A stretch of 64,000 nucleotides of DNA, from assembly GCF_004801855.1 (NCBI RefSeq), contig NZ_SSTC01000005.1, positions 32,864 to 96,863 of the forward strand. Direction: 5' to 3'. Shown here piece after piece: positions 8,623 through 16,962 of the stretch. The stretch's first letter is position 1; each line of letters starts with the position of its first letter. The position numbers were made by a program, and so were the translations under genes. The DNA is from Pseudomonas sp. A-1 (GTDB lineage: Bacteria; Pseudomonadota; Gammaproteobacteria; Pseudomonadales; Pseudomonadaceae). The notes below the pieces were generated by a model. That model had not been told where the DNA came from. It saw only the letters and a list, made by a program, of their open reading frames with translations, and did not search any database.

Positions 8623-9801
8623 TCAGCGTTCGACTGCCAGGGCCACGCCCTGACCACCGCCGATGCACAGGGTCGCCAGGCCCTTGCTCAGGTTGCTGCG
8701 CTGCAGCTCGTGCAGCAGGGTGACCAGGATGCGGCAGCCGGAGGCGCCGATGGGGTGGCCGAGGGCGATGGCGCCGCCGTTGACGTTGACCTTGCCGGTG
8801 TCCCAGCCCAGTTCCTTGTTGACGCTCAGCGCCTGCACGGCGAAGGCCTCGTTGGCCTCGACGCGGTCCAGGTCGTCCAGGCTCCAGCCGGCCTTCTCCA
8901 GGCACAGGCGGGTTGCCGACACCGGGCCGATGCCCATGATCGCCGGGTCGACGCCGGAGCTGGCATAGGCCTTGACCCTGGCCAGCACCGGCAGGCCCAG
9001 TTCGGCGGCCTTCTTCGCGCTGGCCAGCAGCACCACGGCGGCGCCGTCGTTGATGCTGGAGGCGTTGCCGGCGGTGACGCTGCCGTCCTTGCTGAACGCC
9101 GGCTTGAGCTTGGCCAGGCTGTCGTAGGTGGTCTCGCCGCGCGGCTGCTCGTCGGTGGCGAACACCAGCGGGTCGCCCTTGCGCTGCGGGATCAGGATCG
9201 GGGTGATCTCGTCCTTGAAGGTGCCGGCCTCGATGGCTGCGGCGGCCTTCTGCTGGGAGGCGGCGGCGAAGGCGTCCTGCTCCTCGCGGCTGATCTCGAA
9301 GCGCTTGGCCAGGTTCTCGGCGGTGATGCCCATGTGGTAGTCGTTGAAGGCATCCCACAGGCCGTCCTGGATCATGCTGTCCTGCAGCTGGGCGTGGCCC
9401 ATGCGCAGGCCGGTGCGCGCCTTGGGCAGCACGTAGGGCGACAGGCTCATGTTCTCCTGGCCGCCGGCGATGACCAGCTCGGCGTCGCCGCAGCGGATGG
9501 CCTGCACGGCCAGCTGCACGGCCTTGAGGCCCGAGCCGCACACCTTGTTGAGGGTGAGTGCCGGAACCTCGTGGGGCAGGCCGGCCTTGATCGCGGCCTG
9601 GCGGGCAGGGTTCTGGCCGGAGCCGGCGGTGAGCACCTGGCCGAGGATGACCTCGTCGATGTCCTGCGGCTGGACGCCGCTCAGTTCGAGCACCTGACGG
9701 ATGACCGCGGCACCCAGCTCCGGGGCGGGAATGCTGCTCAGGGCGCCCTGGAAGGAGCCGATGGCGGTACGGGTGGCGGCGACAATGACAACATCGTTCA
9801 T
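8623..9801 (-). CDS. phbA: Acetyl-CoA acetyltransferase (beta-ketothiolase) for PHB synthesis
   Basis: The 392-residue biosynthetic thiolase carries the acyl-accepting Cys in [11 protein letters not shown] (near residue 89), His in GHPIGASG (near 349) and the C-terminal Cys in CIGGGQG (near 378). It condenses two acetyl-CoA to acetoacetyl-CoA, the first step of PHB synthesis. It lies between phbB and the synthases on the same strand; hairpins occur on both sides of it. Degradative thiolases share the fold, but the PHB context decides the call. Confidence 0.95.
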   Translation of the reverse strand: MNDVVIVAATRTAIGSFQGALSSIPAPELGAAVIRQVLELSGVQPQDIDEVILGQVLTAGSGQNPARQAAIKAGLPHEVPALTLNKVCGSGLKAVQLAVQAIRCGDAELVIAGGQENMSLSPYVLPKARTGLRMGHAQLQDSMIQDGLWDAFNDYHMGITAENLAKRFEISREEQDAFAAASQQKAAAAIEAGTFKDEITPILIPQRKGDPLVFATDEQPRGETTYDSLAKLKPAFSKDGSVTAGNASSINDGAAVVLLASAKKAAELGLPVLARVKAYASSGVDPAIMGIGPVSATRLCLEKAGWSLDDLDRVEANEAFAVQALSVNKELGWDTGKVNVNGGAIALGHPIGASGCRILVTLLHELQRSNLSKGLATLCIGGGQGVALAVER

Positions 9802-9835
9802 GGGTGAACCTCTGCTGCAGAAAACGGGGAGGAGG

Positions 9836-9867
9836 GCGCCTGCCCGCGGCGAGCTGCGGGCAGGCGC
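9836..9867 (-). terminator. Hairpin between phbB and phbA
   Basis: A perfect 12-bp stem (GCGCCTGCCCGC / GCGGGCAGGCGC) with an 8-nt loop lies 20 nt beyond the phbB stop. There is no T-run on the minus strand; it is probably a processing or attenuation element within the operon. Confidence 0.6.
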
Positions 9868-9887
9868 AAAGGGTCGGCCGGGCCGAC

Positions 9888-10637
9888 TCAGGCCATGTTC
9901 AGGCCGCCGTTGACCGAGAAGTCGGCGCCGGTGGCATAGGCGCCTTCCTCGGAGGCCAGCCAGGACACCATGGAGGCGATTTCCTCCGGCTGGCCCATGC
10001 GGCCGACCGGAATGCCGGAAATGATCTTCTCCAGGACGTCCTCGCGGATCGCCGCGGTCATCTCGGTGCGGATGTAGCCGGGGGAGATGGTGTTGACGGT
10101 GATGCCCTTGCTGGCCACTTCGCGGGCCAGCGCCATGCTGAAGCCGTGGATGCCGGCCTTGGCGGCCGAGTAGTTGGTCTGGCCGAACTGGCCGCGCTGG
10201 CCGTTGACCGAGGAGATGTTGATGATGCGGCCCCAGCCACGCTCTAGCATCGGGTCGATGACCTGCTTGGTGGTGTTGAACAGGCCGTTGAGGTTGGTGG
10301 AGATCACCGCGCTCCAGTCCTGCGGGGTCATCTTCCTGAAGGTGGTGTCGCGGGTGATGCCGGCGTTGTTCACCAGCACGTCGATCTGGCCGATTTCCGC
10401 GCGGACTTCGGCGAAGGCCCGGGCGACGTCGTCCCAGTCGGTGATGTCGCAGGCCATGCTGTGGAACTCGAAGCCTTCCTGGCGCTGCTGCTCCAGCCAG
10501 GCGTCCTTGCGAGTGGACTGGGCGCTGCAGCCGACCACGACGATGAAGCCGTCGCGGTGCAGGCGCCGGCTGATCGCCGTGCCGATGCCACCCATGCCGC
10601 CAGTTACCAGTGCAATGCGCTTGTTGTTGTTGGTCAT
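9888..10637 (-). CDS. phbB: Acetoacetyl-CoA reductase (NADPH, SDR family)
   Basis: The 249-residue short-chain dehydrogenase has the cofactor motif TGGMGGIG near the N-terminus, NNAG, a catalytic Ser in NISSVNG and the YSAAK pair. It reduces acetoacetyl-CoA to (R)-3-hydroxybutyryl-CoA. The start at 10637 ([14 protein letters not shown]) has a GGAG site 8-12 nt upstream; the frame extends 48 nt further but without support. It is the first gene of the phbB-phbA-phaC-phaC operon and is divergent from the phasin gene. Confidence 0.95.
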   Translation of the reverse strand: MTNNNKRIALVTGGMGGIGTAISRRLHRDGFIVVVGCSAQSTRKDAWLEQQRQEGFEFHSMACDITDWDDVARAFAEVRAEIGQIDVLVNNAGITRDTTFRKMTPQDWSAVISTNLNGLFNTTKQVIDPMLERGWGRIINISSVNGQRGQFGQTNYSAAKAGIHGFSMALAREVASKGITVNTISPGYIRTEMTAAIREDVLEKIISGIPVGRMGQPEEIASMVSWLASEEGAYATGADFSVNGGLNMA

Positions 10638-10983
10638 GTTGCAGTCACTCCATTCGATAAATGATGGTGAAGCGGAACAACACATGCCGGAGGTCGGGCC
10701 CCGCGGGCCCCGGTCGACTGTCCGGCAGACGGGCCTGTTCTGTGCCTGCCCGATGTACCTACCTTGCTAGCGAAAGATTGCGTTTTCTTGACGAGAATTT
10801 CCGTGGCTCTCGCGGGCGTCTGGCTGGGCCTCCTGCTGCTTTGCACAATGATTGCTGTGGCTTTTCGTCCAATCGACACGGATGTGACATGTGGACGTCA
10901 TTGATCTGTGTCATGTGTAGCTGCCTGTGCTTGATTTTTCGGGCGGTACGCTCCTTCGGCTGGAGGTGTGACAGTTCGAAAAT

Positions 10984-11004
10984 TTTTTGTGCAGCGCACA
11001 AAAA
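10984..11004. promoter_or_regulatory. Perfect palindrome upstream of phasin, candidate PhaR operator
   Basis: TTTTTGTGC-AGC-GCACAAAAA is a perfect 9-bp inverted repeat 111 bp before the phasin ATG, in the 478-bp gap between the divergent phbB and phasin genes. A second TGCGCAATGCA-type palindromic stretch follows at about 11009-11020, and a TTGTGCAAAGCAGCA element lies on the minus strand near 10840-10855. PhaR proteins are known to repress phasin genes by binding TGC-rich sites, so this is a good candidate. The rest of the gap has a GGGCCC-CGC-GGGCCC hairpin near 10697 and no gene. Confidence 0.5.
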
Positions 11005-11115
11005 GTGCTTGCGCAATGCATGCCGATCGCCAAGAATGAAATTGCAGGTCGCGTGCAGCAGTGGCACTCGCCGGCACAGGTTTTCAGCCATTCTCATCCT
11101 CGGGAGACTTCATCC

Positions 11116-11685
11116 ATGTCCTTCTTCGATTCTGAAAAACTGCAGGCTGCCCAGAAATCCAACCTCGAGCTGCTGCAGCAAATGAACACCAAGTTCCTCA
11201 AGGGCCTCGAACAGCTCGGCCACCTGCAGATCGCCACCCTGCGTTCGGTCAGCGAGGAAACCTTCGAGAACGCAAGCAAACTGCTTGCCGTTCGTGATCC
11301 GCAGAGCTTCACTGCGGTCATCGGTTCCCTGGCCCATCCGGCCAACCAGGCCGAGCGCATGATGGAGTTCAACCGCCAGGTGTACGACCTGATCTCCAGC
11401 ACCCAGGCCGACATCGCCAAGCTCGGCGAACGTCAGGCTGCCCGCAACGCGCAGCAGGTGCAGGAACTGGTAGACGAAATTGCAAAGAACGCGCCAGCCG
11501 GCTCCGAGTCTGCCGTGGCCGTGCTCAAGTCCGCCGTCGAGACTGCCGGCAACGTGATCGAAAGCGCGCAGAAGACTGCCAAGCAGGCCGCCGAAATCGC
11601 CGAGAACGGCATCGCCGCCGCCACTTCGGCTGCTGGCCAGGCTGCTCGCGAAGCCACCAAGGCTGCCGGCGGCGCTCGCAAGTAA
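11116..11685 (+). CDS. phbP: Phasin (PHB granule-associated protein)
   Basis: The 189-residue protein begins MSFFDSEKLQAAQKSN at ATG 11116, after a GGGAGA site. It is a helical, cysteine-free phasin-family protein with the phasin_2-like core (about residues 10-110) and an Ala/Lys-rich tail ending AAGGARK. Phasins coat PHB granules and control their number and size. It has its own strong palindrome in the promoter and a stem-loop after the stop, and is flanked by phbB and phaR, as in Azotobacter and Cupriavidus-like PHB loci. Confidence 0.88.
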   Translation: MSFFDSEKLQAAQKSNLELLQQMNTKFLKGLEQLGHLQIATLRSVSEETFENASKLLAVRDPQSFTAVIGSLAHPANQAERMMEFNRQVYDLISSTQADIAKLGERQAARNAQQVQELVDEIAKNAPAGSESAVAVLKSAVETAGNVIESAQKTAKQAAEIAENGIAAATSAAGQAAREATKAAGGARK

Positions 11686-11718
11686 GGCTGTCCGGGGAGA
11701 GAGGGCTCGCCGAGCCGG

Positions 11719-11757
11719 AGGCGGAGCAGGGCGGCCATGGATCGTCTTGCTCCGCCT
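11719..11757 (+). terminator. Terminator of the phasin gene
   Basis: AGGCGGAGCA / TGCTCCGCCT form a perfect 10-bp stem with a 19-nt loop, followed by TTTCCTGT, 34 nt past the phasin stop. Confidence 0.6.
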
Positions 11758-11821
11758 TTCCTGTCATGCCGATGACCGAGGTCGTGGCTCAGGCGGCACT
11801 CTGTAACTCCCAACGATCAGA

Positions 11822-11856
11822 TGTGCAAAGGCCCGCAGATAGCGGGCCTTTGCACA
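11822..11856. terminator. Bidirectional terminator between phasin and phaR
   Basis: A perfect 15-bp stem with A-rich and T-rich outer parts (CAAAGGCCCGC / GCGGGCCTTTG) and loop AGATA. It serves the convergent phasin and phaR transcripts; this form is typical of pseudomonad intrinsic terminators. Confidence 0.8.
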
Positions 11857-11897
11857 ATGGTGGTGCGGGATGCCTCACGGCGGCTCAGCACGGCGGC

Positions 11898-12431
11898 TCA
11901 GCTGGCGTCGCCATCCTTGTCCTTCTTGCCATCCTTGTCGCTGCGGCTGGCGGTACCCGGGAAACCCGGGAACATGCCGAACAGGTTCTGCGTGCTCAGG
12001 TACAGCTGCTTGGATTGCTCGACGTACTGGCCCATCAGATCCTGCATGACCGGCAGCTGGCTGCGCATGAAGTCGCTCCAGGCCTGGGAGGACTGCTGGC
12101 CGGTCTTGGCCTGCACGTCGATCACCGCCTGGATGCTTTTCTCCAGATAGTTGCCGAGCATGCCCTGGAACGGGCCGTAGAAGCGGATGATCCCCTTGAG
12201 CATCTCGCTGGAGAAGATCGGCTCGCCGCCGCTTTCCGCTTCCTGGATGATCTGCAGCAGGATGCTGCGGGTCAGGTCTTCGCCGGTCTTGGCGTCGACC
12301 ACCTGGAAAGGTTCCTCCTGGATGACCAGCTGACGTATATCCTGCAGCGTTATGTGCGTGCTGGTCTGCGTATCGTAAAGACGACGGTTGGCGTATTTCT
12401 TGATCAGGCGGACATGCTTCCGATCAGTCAT
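11898..12431 (-). CDS. phaR: PHB synthesis repressor PhaR (PhbF-like)
   Basis: The 177-residue protein starts MTDRKHVRLIKKYANRRLYD at 12431, the hallmark PhaR N-terminal DNA-binding domain (about residues 5-65), followed by two PHB_acc-type segments (about 70-115) and a flexible charged tail (KDGKKDKDGDAS). PhaR senses polymer: it binds PHB when present and otherwise represses the phasin gene and sometimes its own gene. The likely target is the palindrome at 10984-11004. It converges on the phasin gene across a strong shared terminator. Confidence 0.92.
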   Translation of the reverse strand: MTDRKHVRLIKKYANRRLYDTQTSTHITLQDIRQLVIQEEPFQVVDAKTGEDLTRSILLQIIQEAESGGEPIFSSEMLKGIIRFYGPFQGMLGNYLEKSIQAVIDVQAKTGQQSSQAWSDFMRSQLPVMQDLMGQYVEQSKQLYLSTQNLFGMFPGFPGTASRSDKDGKKDKDGDAS

Positions 12432-12643
12432 GCTGCGGACTCTCGCGGACGATATTGTGCCGACCATGTTAACTCAAAGCGCGGCGGGCTGGCCGTTCAA
12501 TGCTGTGCCACCGAGAGTGCCGCGAACGCGCAGCAGACGTGTTCCGTCTGGTCGGCGGCATCGACGGCGGACTGGAATCGTCAGCGACTGACCCAGCACG
12601 GCAGGTGGCGGGTCGCCGGGTCGGGCGGAAGGGTGCGTTTCAA

Positions 12644-12690
12644 GGATATACAATATCCGATAACGACCAGACCCGGAAATTGCATATAAT
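12644..12690 (+). promoter_or_regulatory. Candidate promoter with palindromic operator before the recombinase gene
   Basis: A consensus -10 box TATAAT occurs at 12685-12690, 78 nt before the recombinase start. No good -35 lies at normal spacing, but the palindrome GGATAT-ACA-ATATCC at 12644-12658 sits close to that position, suggesting a regulated promoter. The remainder of the 337-bp gap (12432-12768) shows no other feature. Confidence 0.45.
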
Positions 12691-12768
12691 GCGTTTCAGC
12701 GCCCGGCAAGGTCACTTCGCGCGCCCTTGCCGATTCAACCAGATCCTTCAGACACCGGAAAGCTCGCC

Positions 12769-14061
12769 ATGCCTACGACGCCGTTGCCCCTGTTCGAAAC
12801 CTACAGCCGTTTCCTTGAGCTGAACTTCCTGCAGATCAGCGAGGAACTCCCGGTCGTCCGCGAATACCTCGCCAGCTTTCCTGCCGAGCTGCAGGCCATC
12901 GACGGCTATCTCGCGGTCCGCGGCTTTCTCAAGTCCTACGCCGGCAACGAGCCCACTTTCAATTCCTACCGCACCCATGTCGAGCGGCTCTTGCTCTGGG
13001 CGCTGCTGGTCGCCCGCAAGCCGCTGCTCGAGTTGCGTCGCCGGGATGCCGAGGCCTTCATGGAGTTCTGCCTGCGGCCGCCCAGGGACTGGATCGGGCC
13101 GATGGTCCGCTCCCGCTTCGTGCGCATCGGCGGCCGCAAGAAGCTCGAGTCCGACAGCTATGTGGTCAACGAGGACTGGCGCCCGTTCAGCATCACCGTG
13201 CCCAAGCGCAACCGCTCGCTGGACGGATCCGCCGCGCCGGGCAGCGACAGCCGACCCTACCGGATGTCCCAGGGCTCGGTGGCCCAGGTCTTCGCCGTGT
13301 GCGGCAGCTTCTTCCAGCACGCCACCGACGAGGGACTGACCGAGGTCAACCCGTTCCGGGCTGTCAAGCAGAAATCGGTCTACAAGCAGCGCAACACCCT
13401 GGATGTCTCGGGACGCTCGCTCACCCAGTTGCAATGGAGCTACGTCATCGAGACCGCCGAGAAAATGGCCGACGAGGACGAGGTCCACGAACGCACGCTG
13501 TTCATCCTGGCCACGCTGTTCGCCATGTACCTGCGGGTATCCGACCTGGTCGGGCGCGACAACTGGGAGCCGACCATGGGCGATTTCCGCCGCGATACCA
13601 CCGGCAACTGGTGGTTCCACGTGGTCGGCAAAGGCAACAAGGCGGCGAAGATCAGCGTGCGCGACGACTATATCCAGACCTACCTGACCCGCTACCGCCG
13701 GCACCTGGGCCTGCCTGCCCTGCCCTCGCCCCACGAGACGCATCCCCTGCTCGCCACGCTCAAGGGGCGCGCTGGCCTTTCCGACCGTCACCTGCGCCTG
13801 CTGCTGCAGCAGGTCTTCGACCACGCGCTGGAGCGGATGGTCGAGGAAGGCTGGAGCAACGACGAGGTCGACCACCTGCGCTCGGCCTCGCTGCACTGGC
13901 TGCGGCATACCTCTGCCACCTTCGACGCCCCCCACCGGGACATGAAGGACCTGCAGGCCGACCTGCGTCACAACAGCCTGAGCACCACGCAGAACACCTA
14001 CTACAACTCGCTGGATGAACAGCGGGCACATTCGGTGAAGCATCTGCGGATCAAGGAGTAG
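12769..14061 (+). CDS. Solitary tyrosine recombinase/integrase
   Basis: The 430-residue product starts at ATG 12769 behind GGAAAG; a 14-residue longer start exists. An N-terminal SAM-like core-binding region covers about residues 30-210. The catalytic domain has the first Arg in MYLRVSDL, a Lys in GKGNKAA, HWLRHTSAT (HxxR), a later His in LRHNSLSTT and the nucleophile Tyr in NTYYNS. It is larger than XerC/XerD because of inserts in the core-binding region. No attachment site, phage or plasmid gene is next to it, so it may be a domesticated recombinase. The target is unknown. Confidence 0.82.
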   Translation: MPTTPLPLFETYSRFLELNFLQISEELPVVREYLASFPAELQAIDGYLAVRGFLKSYAGNEPTFNSYRTHVERLLLWALLVARKPLLELRRRDAEAFMEFCLRPPRDWIGPMVRSRFVRIGGRKKLESDSYVVNEDWRPFSITVPKRNRSLDGSAAPGSDSRPYRMSQGSVAQVFAVCGSFFQHATDEGLTEVNPFRAVKQKSVYKQRNTLDVSGRSLTQLQWSYVIETAEKMADEDEVHERTLFILATLFAMYLRVSDLVGRDNWEPTMGDFRRDTTGNWWFHVVGKGNKAAKISVRDDYIQTYLTRYRRHLGLPALPSPHETHPLLATLKGRAGLSDRHLRLLLQQVFDHALERMVEEGWSNDEVDHLRSASLHWLRHTSATFDAPHRDMKDLQADLRHNSLSTTQNTYYNSLDEQRAHSVKHLRIKE

Positions 14062-14105
14062 CGACCAGGTTCGGCGCCTGAACCCGCGGAGGCGCCCTTC
14101 CCTGC

Positions 14106-14555
14106 TCAGGGCGTGACCTGGTAGCCGCGCTGCTGCATGCAGCTGGTGTAGGCCGACGAGGCGTTCTGCCCGGCATTGCGGCGATCCTGGCGCCGGTCCT
14201 GGCGCTGGCGCGAGCCGCCCACCACCACGCCGGCCGCCGCGGCTTCCCTGGCCTGGTTCTGCCGGTATTCCTGCTGGACGTCCTCGTCGAGGCGGTCATA
14301 CACCTCCTCGTGCTGGCGGCCGCGTACTCCCGCCGCGGCGGCACCGGCCGCGGCTCCGGCGACGGCGCCCCGTGCCCGGCCGCCGGTCTGCGGGCTGCTG
14401 GTGCTGGCGCTGCCGGCCTGGGCCTGGCAGGCGCTGATGTCCTGCTGCATGGTTTCCGGCGACTGGCCCTGCAGCGGGGTGACCGTCTCGGCGAATGCAC
14501 AGGCACTGGCGATGGCCAGCCCGCTGGCAAGGCAGAAAGAAAGGCATCTTGGCAT
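14106..14555 (-). CDS. Secreted glycine-zipper protein
   Basis: This 149-residue protein starts at 14555 with a clear signal peptide (MPRCLSFCLASGLAIASACAFA, cleavage near residue 22). A Gly/Ala-rich zipper (RGAVAGAAAGAAAAGVRG) lies at about residues 60-80, then a Gln/Arg-rich charged region, and a cysteine pair (ISACQAQ and TSCMQQRGY) as in YMGG/glycine-zipper outer-membrane proteins. The function is unknown; the zipper suggests self-association or membrane insertion in the envelope. It is convergent with the recombinase and divergent from the SulP gene. Confidence 0.7.
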   Translation of the reverse strand: MPRCLSFCLASGLAIASACAFAETVTPLQGQSPETMQQDISACQAQAGSASTSSPQTGGRARGAVAGAAAGAAAAGVRGRQHEEVYDRLDEDVQQEYRQNQAREAAAAGVVVGGSRQRQDRRQDRRNAGQNASSAYTSCMQQRGYQVTP

Positions 14556-14738
14556 GGTGGCGAGCGCTCCCGTGGGTGGCTGGGCGGCCAGTTGCTGACC
14601 CGAGAAGCATAGTCCGGCCCCGGACCTGCCCCGCTGCCTGTGGTCGGCTGGCCAGGCGGCCTGTGGTTCCGTAACATCCCCGCCCCTTTTTCGCCAATCC
14701 CTGCAGCCGGCTGCGCCGGCCTCCACCTCAGGATCGCC

Positions 14739-16184
14739 ATGAAACCCACACGTCTGCGCGCCGATGTCCTGGCCGGACTCACCACCTCCTTCGCGCTGGT
14801 GCCCGAGTGCATCGCCTTCGCCCTGGTCGCCCAGCTCAATCCGCTGATGGGCCTGTACGGCGCCTTCATCATCTGCACCCTCACCGCGCTGTTCGGCGGC
14901 CGGCCGGGCATGGTCTCCGGCGCCGCCGGCTCGATGGCCGTGGTCATCGTCGCGCTGGTGGTACAGCACGGGGCCCAGTACCTGCTGGCCACCGTGCTGC
15001 TCGGCGGCTTGATCATGGTCGCCTTCGGCCTGCTGCGCCTCGGCAAGCTGATCCGCATGGTGCCGCACCCGGTGATGCTCGGCTTCGTCAACGGCCTGGC
15101 CATCGTCATCGCCCTGTCCCAGCAGGAGCACTTCAGGGACGGCGAGGCCTGGCTGAGCGGCACGGCGCTGTACCTGATGCTGGGACTGGTGGCGCTGACC
15201 ATGGCCATCGTCTACCTGCTGCCGCGCCTGACCCGCGCGGTGCCGCCGGCGCTGGTGGCGATCCTCGGCGTCGGTGCGGCGGTCTACCTGCTCGACCTGC
15301 CGACCCACACCCTCGGCGACATGGCCAACATCGCCGGCGGCCTGCCCGCCTTCGCCCTGCCGGACATCCCCTGGAACCTGGAAACCCTGGCCATCATCGC
15401 CCCCTACGCGGTGCTGATGGCGCTGGTCGGCCTGCTGGAAACCCTGCTGACCCTCAACCTCACCGACGAGATCACCGAGAGCCGCGGCTATCCGGACCGC
15501 GAGTGCACGGCCCTCGGCGCAGCCAACATCGCCTCCGGCCTGTTCGGCGGCATGGGCGGCTGCGCGATGATCGGCCAGACCATGATCAACCTCAGCTCCG
15601 GCGGTCGCGGCCGGCTGTCCGGGGTGGTCGCCGGGGTGATGATCCTGCTGTTCGTGCTGTTCCTCTCACCGCTGATCGAGCGCATCCCGCTGGCCGCGCT
15701 GGTCGGGGTGATGTTCGTGGTGGCCCAGCAGACCTTCGCCTGGGCCTCGCTGCGGGTGTTCGGCAAGGTGCCGCTCAACGATGCGCTGGTGATAGTCGCG
15801 GTGACCATCATCACTGTGTTCACCGACCTGGCCACCGCCGTGCTCTGCGGCATCGTCATCGCCGCGCTCAACTTCGCCTGGCAGCAGGCCCGCGAGCTGT
15901 ACGCCGACAGCGATGTGCAGGCCGACGGCAGCAAGCTGTATCGGGTGCACGGCACGCTGTTCTTCGCCTCGACCACGCCGTTCCTCAACCAGTTCGACGT
16001 GGCCGGCGACCCGGCCCAGGTGACCCTCGACTGCCGCCACCTGAGCTTCGTCGACTACTCGGCCATCGCCGCGCTGAAGACCCTGCGCGAGCGCTACGCC
16101 AAGGCCGGCAAGCACCTGCGCGTGCTGCACCTCTCCGAGCGCTGCAAGCAGCTGCTCAAGCGCGCCGGGGTGCACCACGACTGA
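14739..16184 (+). CDS. SulP-family anion transporter with STAS domain
   Basis: The 481-residue protein begins MKPTRLRADVLAGLTTSFAL at 14739, a usual SulP start with an AGGA site before it. Multiple hydrophobic spans run to about residue 390, with the conserved PECIAFALVAQLNPLMGLYGAF segment. A C-terminal STAS domain (about 395-481, LDCRHLSFVDYSAIAALK) follows. It is an inner-membrane importer of an inorganic anion or dicarboxylate; the substrate (sulfate, bicarbonate or other) cannot be told. It appears to be a single-gene unit. Confidence 0.9.
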   Translation: MKPTRLRADVLAGLTTSFALVPECIAFALVAQLNPLMGLYGAFIICTLTALFGGRPGMVSGAAGSMAVVIVALVVQHGAQYLLATVLLGGLIMVAFGLLRLGKLIRMVPHPVMLGFVNGLAIVIALSQQEHFRDGEAWLSGTALYLMLGLVALTMAIVYLLPRLTRAVPPALVAILGVGAAVYLLDLPTHTLGDMANIAGGLPAFALPDIPWNLETLAIIAPYAVLMALVGLLETLLTLNLTDEITESRGYPDRECTALGAANIASGLFGGMGGCAMIGQTMINLSSGGRGRLSGVVAGVMILLFVLFLSPLIERIPLAALVGVMFVVAQQTFAWASLRVFGKVPLNDALVIVAVTIITVFTDLATAVLCGIVIAALNFAWQQARELYADSDVQADGSKLYRVHGTLFFASTTPFLNQFDVAGDPAQVTLDCRHLSFVDYSAIAALKTLRERYAKAGKHLRVLHLSERCKQLLKRAGVHHD

Positions 16185-16196
16185 GGCGCGGCTGCT

Positions 16197-16226
16197 GAAG
16201 GCCAGCCCACCCCGGGGTCGGCCTTC
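16197..16226. terminator. Hairpin between SulP and tetR genes
   Basis: GAAGGCC / GGCCTTC stems enclose ACCCCGGGGT, between two convergent genes. There is no T-run, so confidence is moderate. Confidence 0.45.
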
Positions 16227-16264
16227 GATACGATCAGCCCACTCCTTGCTCCCCTGCGGCGTCT

Positions 16265-16879
16265 TCAGACATGGCTCGCCAGGAAGGCCGCCAGTACCCG
16301 GCGCGCATGCCGCGTGCACTGCTCCTCGCTGCCCCGCTCGAGCGGCACCCGGTACTGGCCACGCAGCAGGTCAAGACCCATCACCATGCCCAGCAGCATT
16401 TCGGCACTCGCCAGCGGCTCGGGACATTCGATCAGCCCGCTGTGCGCCGCTGCCTCCAGATACTCGGCAAGCAGGCGCTGGGTGTTGGCTGGACCATTGC
16501 GGTACACCTCGCCCAGATCCTGCGCATCCTGTGGGATCGTGCCCAGAGCCTGGATCAGGCGCTGGTGCCGCTCGCTGGCGATGAAGGCGGACAGCGCCTC
16601 GATCAAGCCCGCCAGATCCCTGCACAGCTCCTCGCGACTCGCGGGAGTACGGTCGAGGGTCTGATTGATGGCGAACGCCTCGCTGCTCACCACCGCCCGC
16701 AGCAAGTCGTAGCGATTGGCATAGCGGGCATACAGCGTCGCCTTGGAGACGCCGGCGAGGCTGGCCACCCGGTCCATGGTGAGGGCCTTCGGTCCTCCCT
16801 CGAATGCCAGTTCCCGCGCGGCTTCGAGAATGTCGCGATCCTTCTGCTGATCGACGGGACGTCCGGCTTTTGCTGACAT
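16265..16879 (-). CDS. TetR/AcrR-family repressor of the adjacent RND efflux genes
   Basis: The 204-residue protein starts MSAKAGRPVDQQKDRDILEAA at 16879. The HTH is at about residues 30-55 (TMDRVASLAGVSKATLYARYANRYDLL) and a TetR C-terminal ligand domain follows. It is divergent from the RND adaptor gene and the 83-bp gap holds a perfect palindrome, the usual arrangement for an efflux repressor that controls itself and the pump. The inducer is unknown. Confidence 0.9.
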   Translation of the reverse strand: MSAKAGRPVDQQKDRDILEAARELAFEGGPKALTMDRVASLAGVSKATLYARYANRYDLLRAVVSSEAFAINQTLDRTPASREELCRDLAGLIEALSAFIASERHQRLIQALGTIPQDAQDLGEVYRNGPANTQRLLAEYLEAAAHSGLIECPEPLASAEMLLGMVMGLDLLRGQYRVPLERGSEEQCTRHARRVLAAFLASHV

Positions 16880-16919
16880 GGCTGGGAACGCGCTCCGGCT
16901 GTTGGCTGTATCAAAAACA

Positions 16920-16943
16920 TTACTGTACATTACCGTACAGTAA
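16920..16943. promoter_or_regulatory. TetR operator between tetR and RND genes
   Basis: TTACTGTAC-N6-GTACAGTAA is a perfect 9-bp inverted repeat 20 bp before the adaptor ATG and 41 bp before the tetR start. Its position over the divergent promoters marks it as the TetR operator. Confidence 0.75.
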
Positions 16944-16962
16944 GTCAGGGAAGCCACCGGTC

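Noticed and set aside
5757..8723. Long plus-strand open frame (988 codons) opposite both PHA synthases
   Set aside because: Antisense of two clear synthase genes; the apparent internal repeat merely reflects the duplicated synthases.
14051..15308. Minus-strand long frames spanning the glycine-zipper gene and the SulP gene start
   Set aside because: Only the last 149 codons (from 14555) look like a protein with signal peptide; the rest is antisense to the SulP gene.
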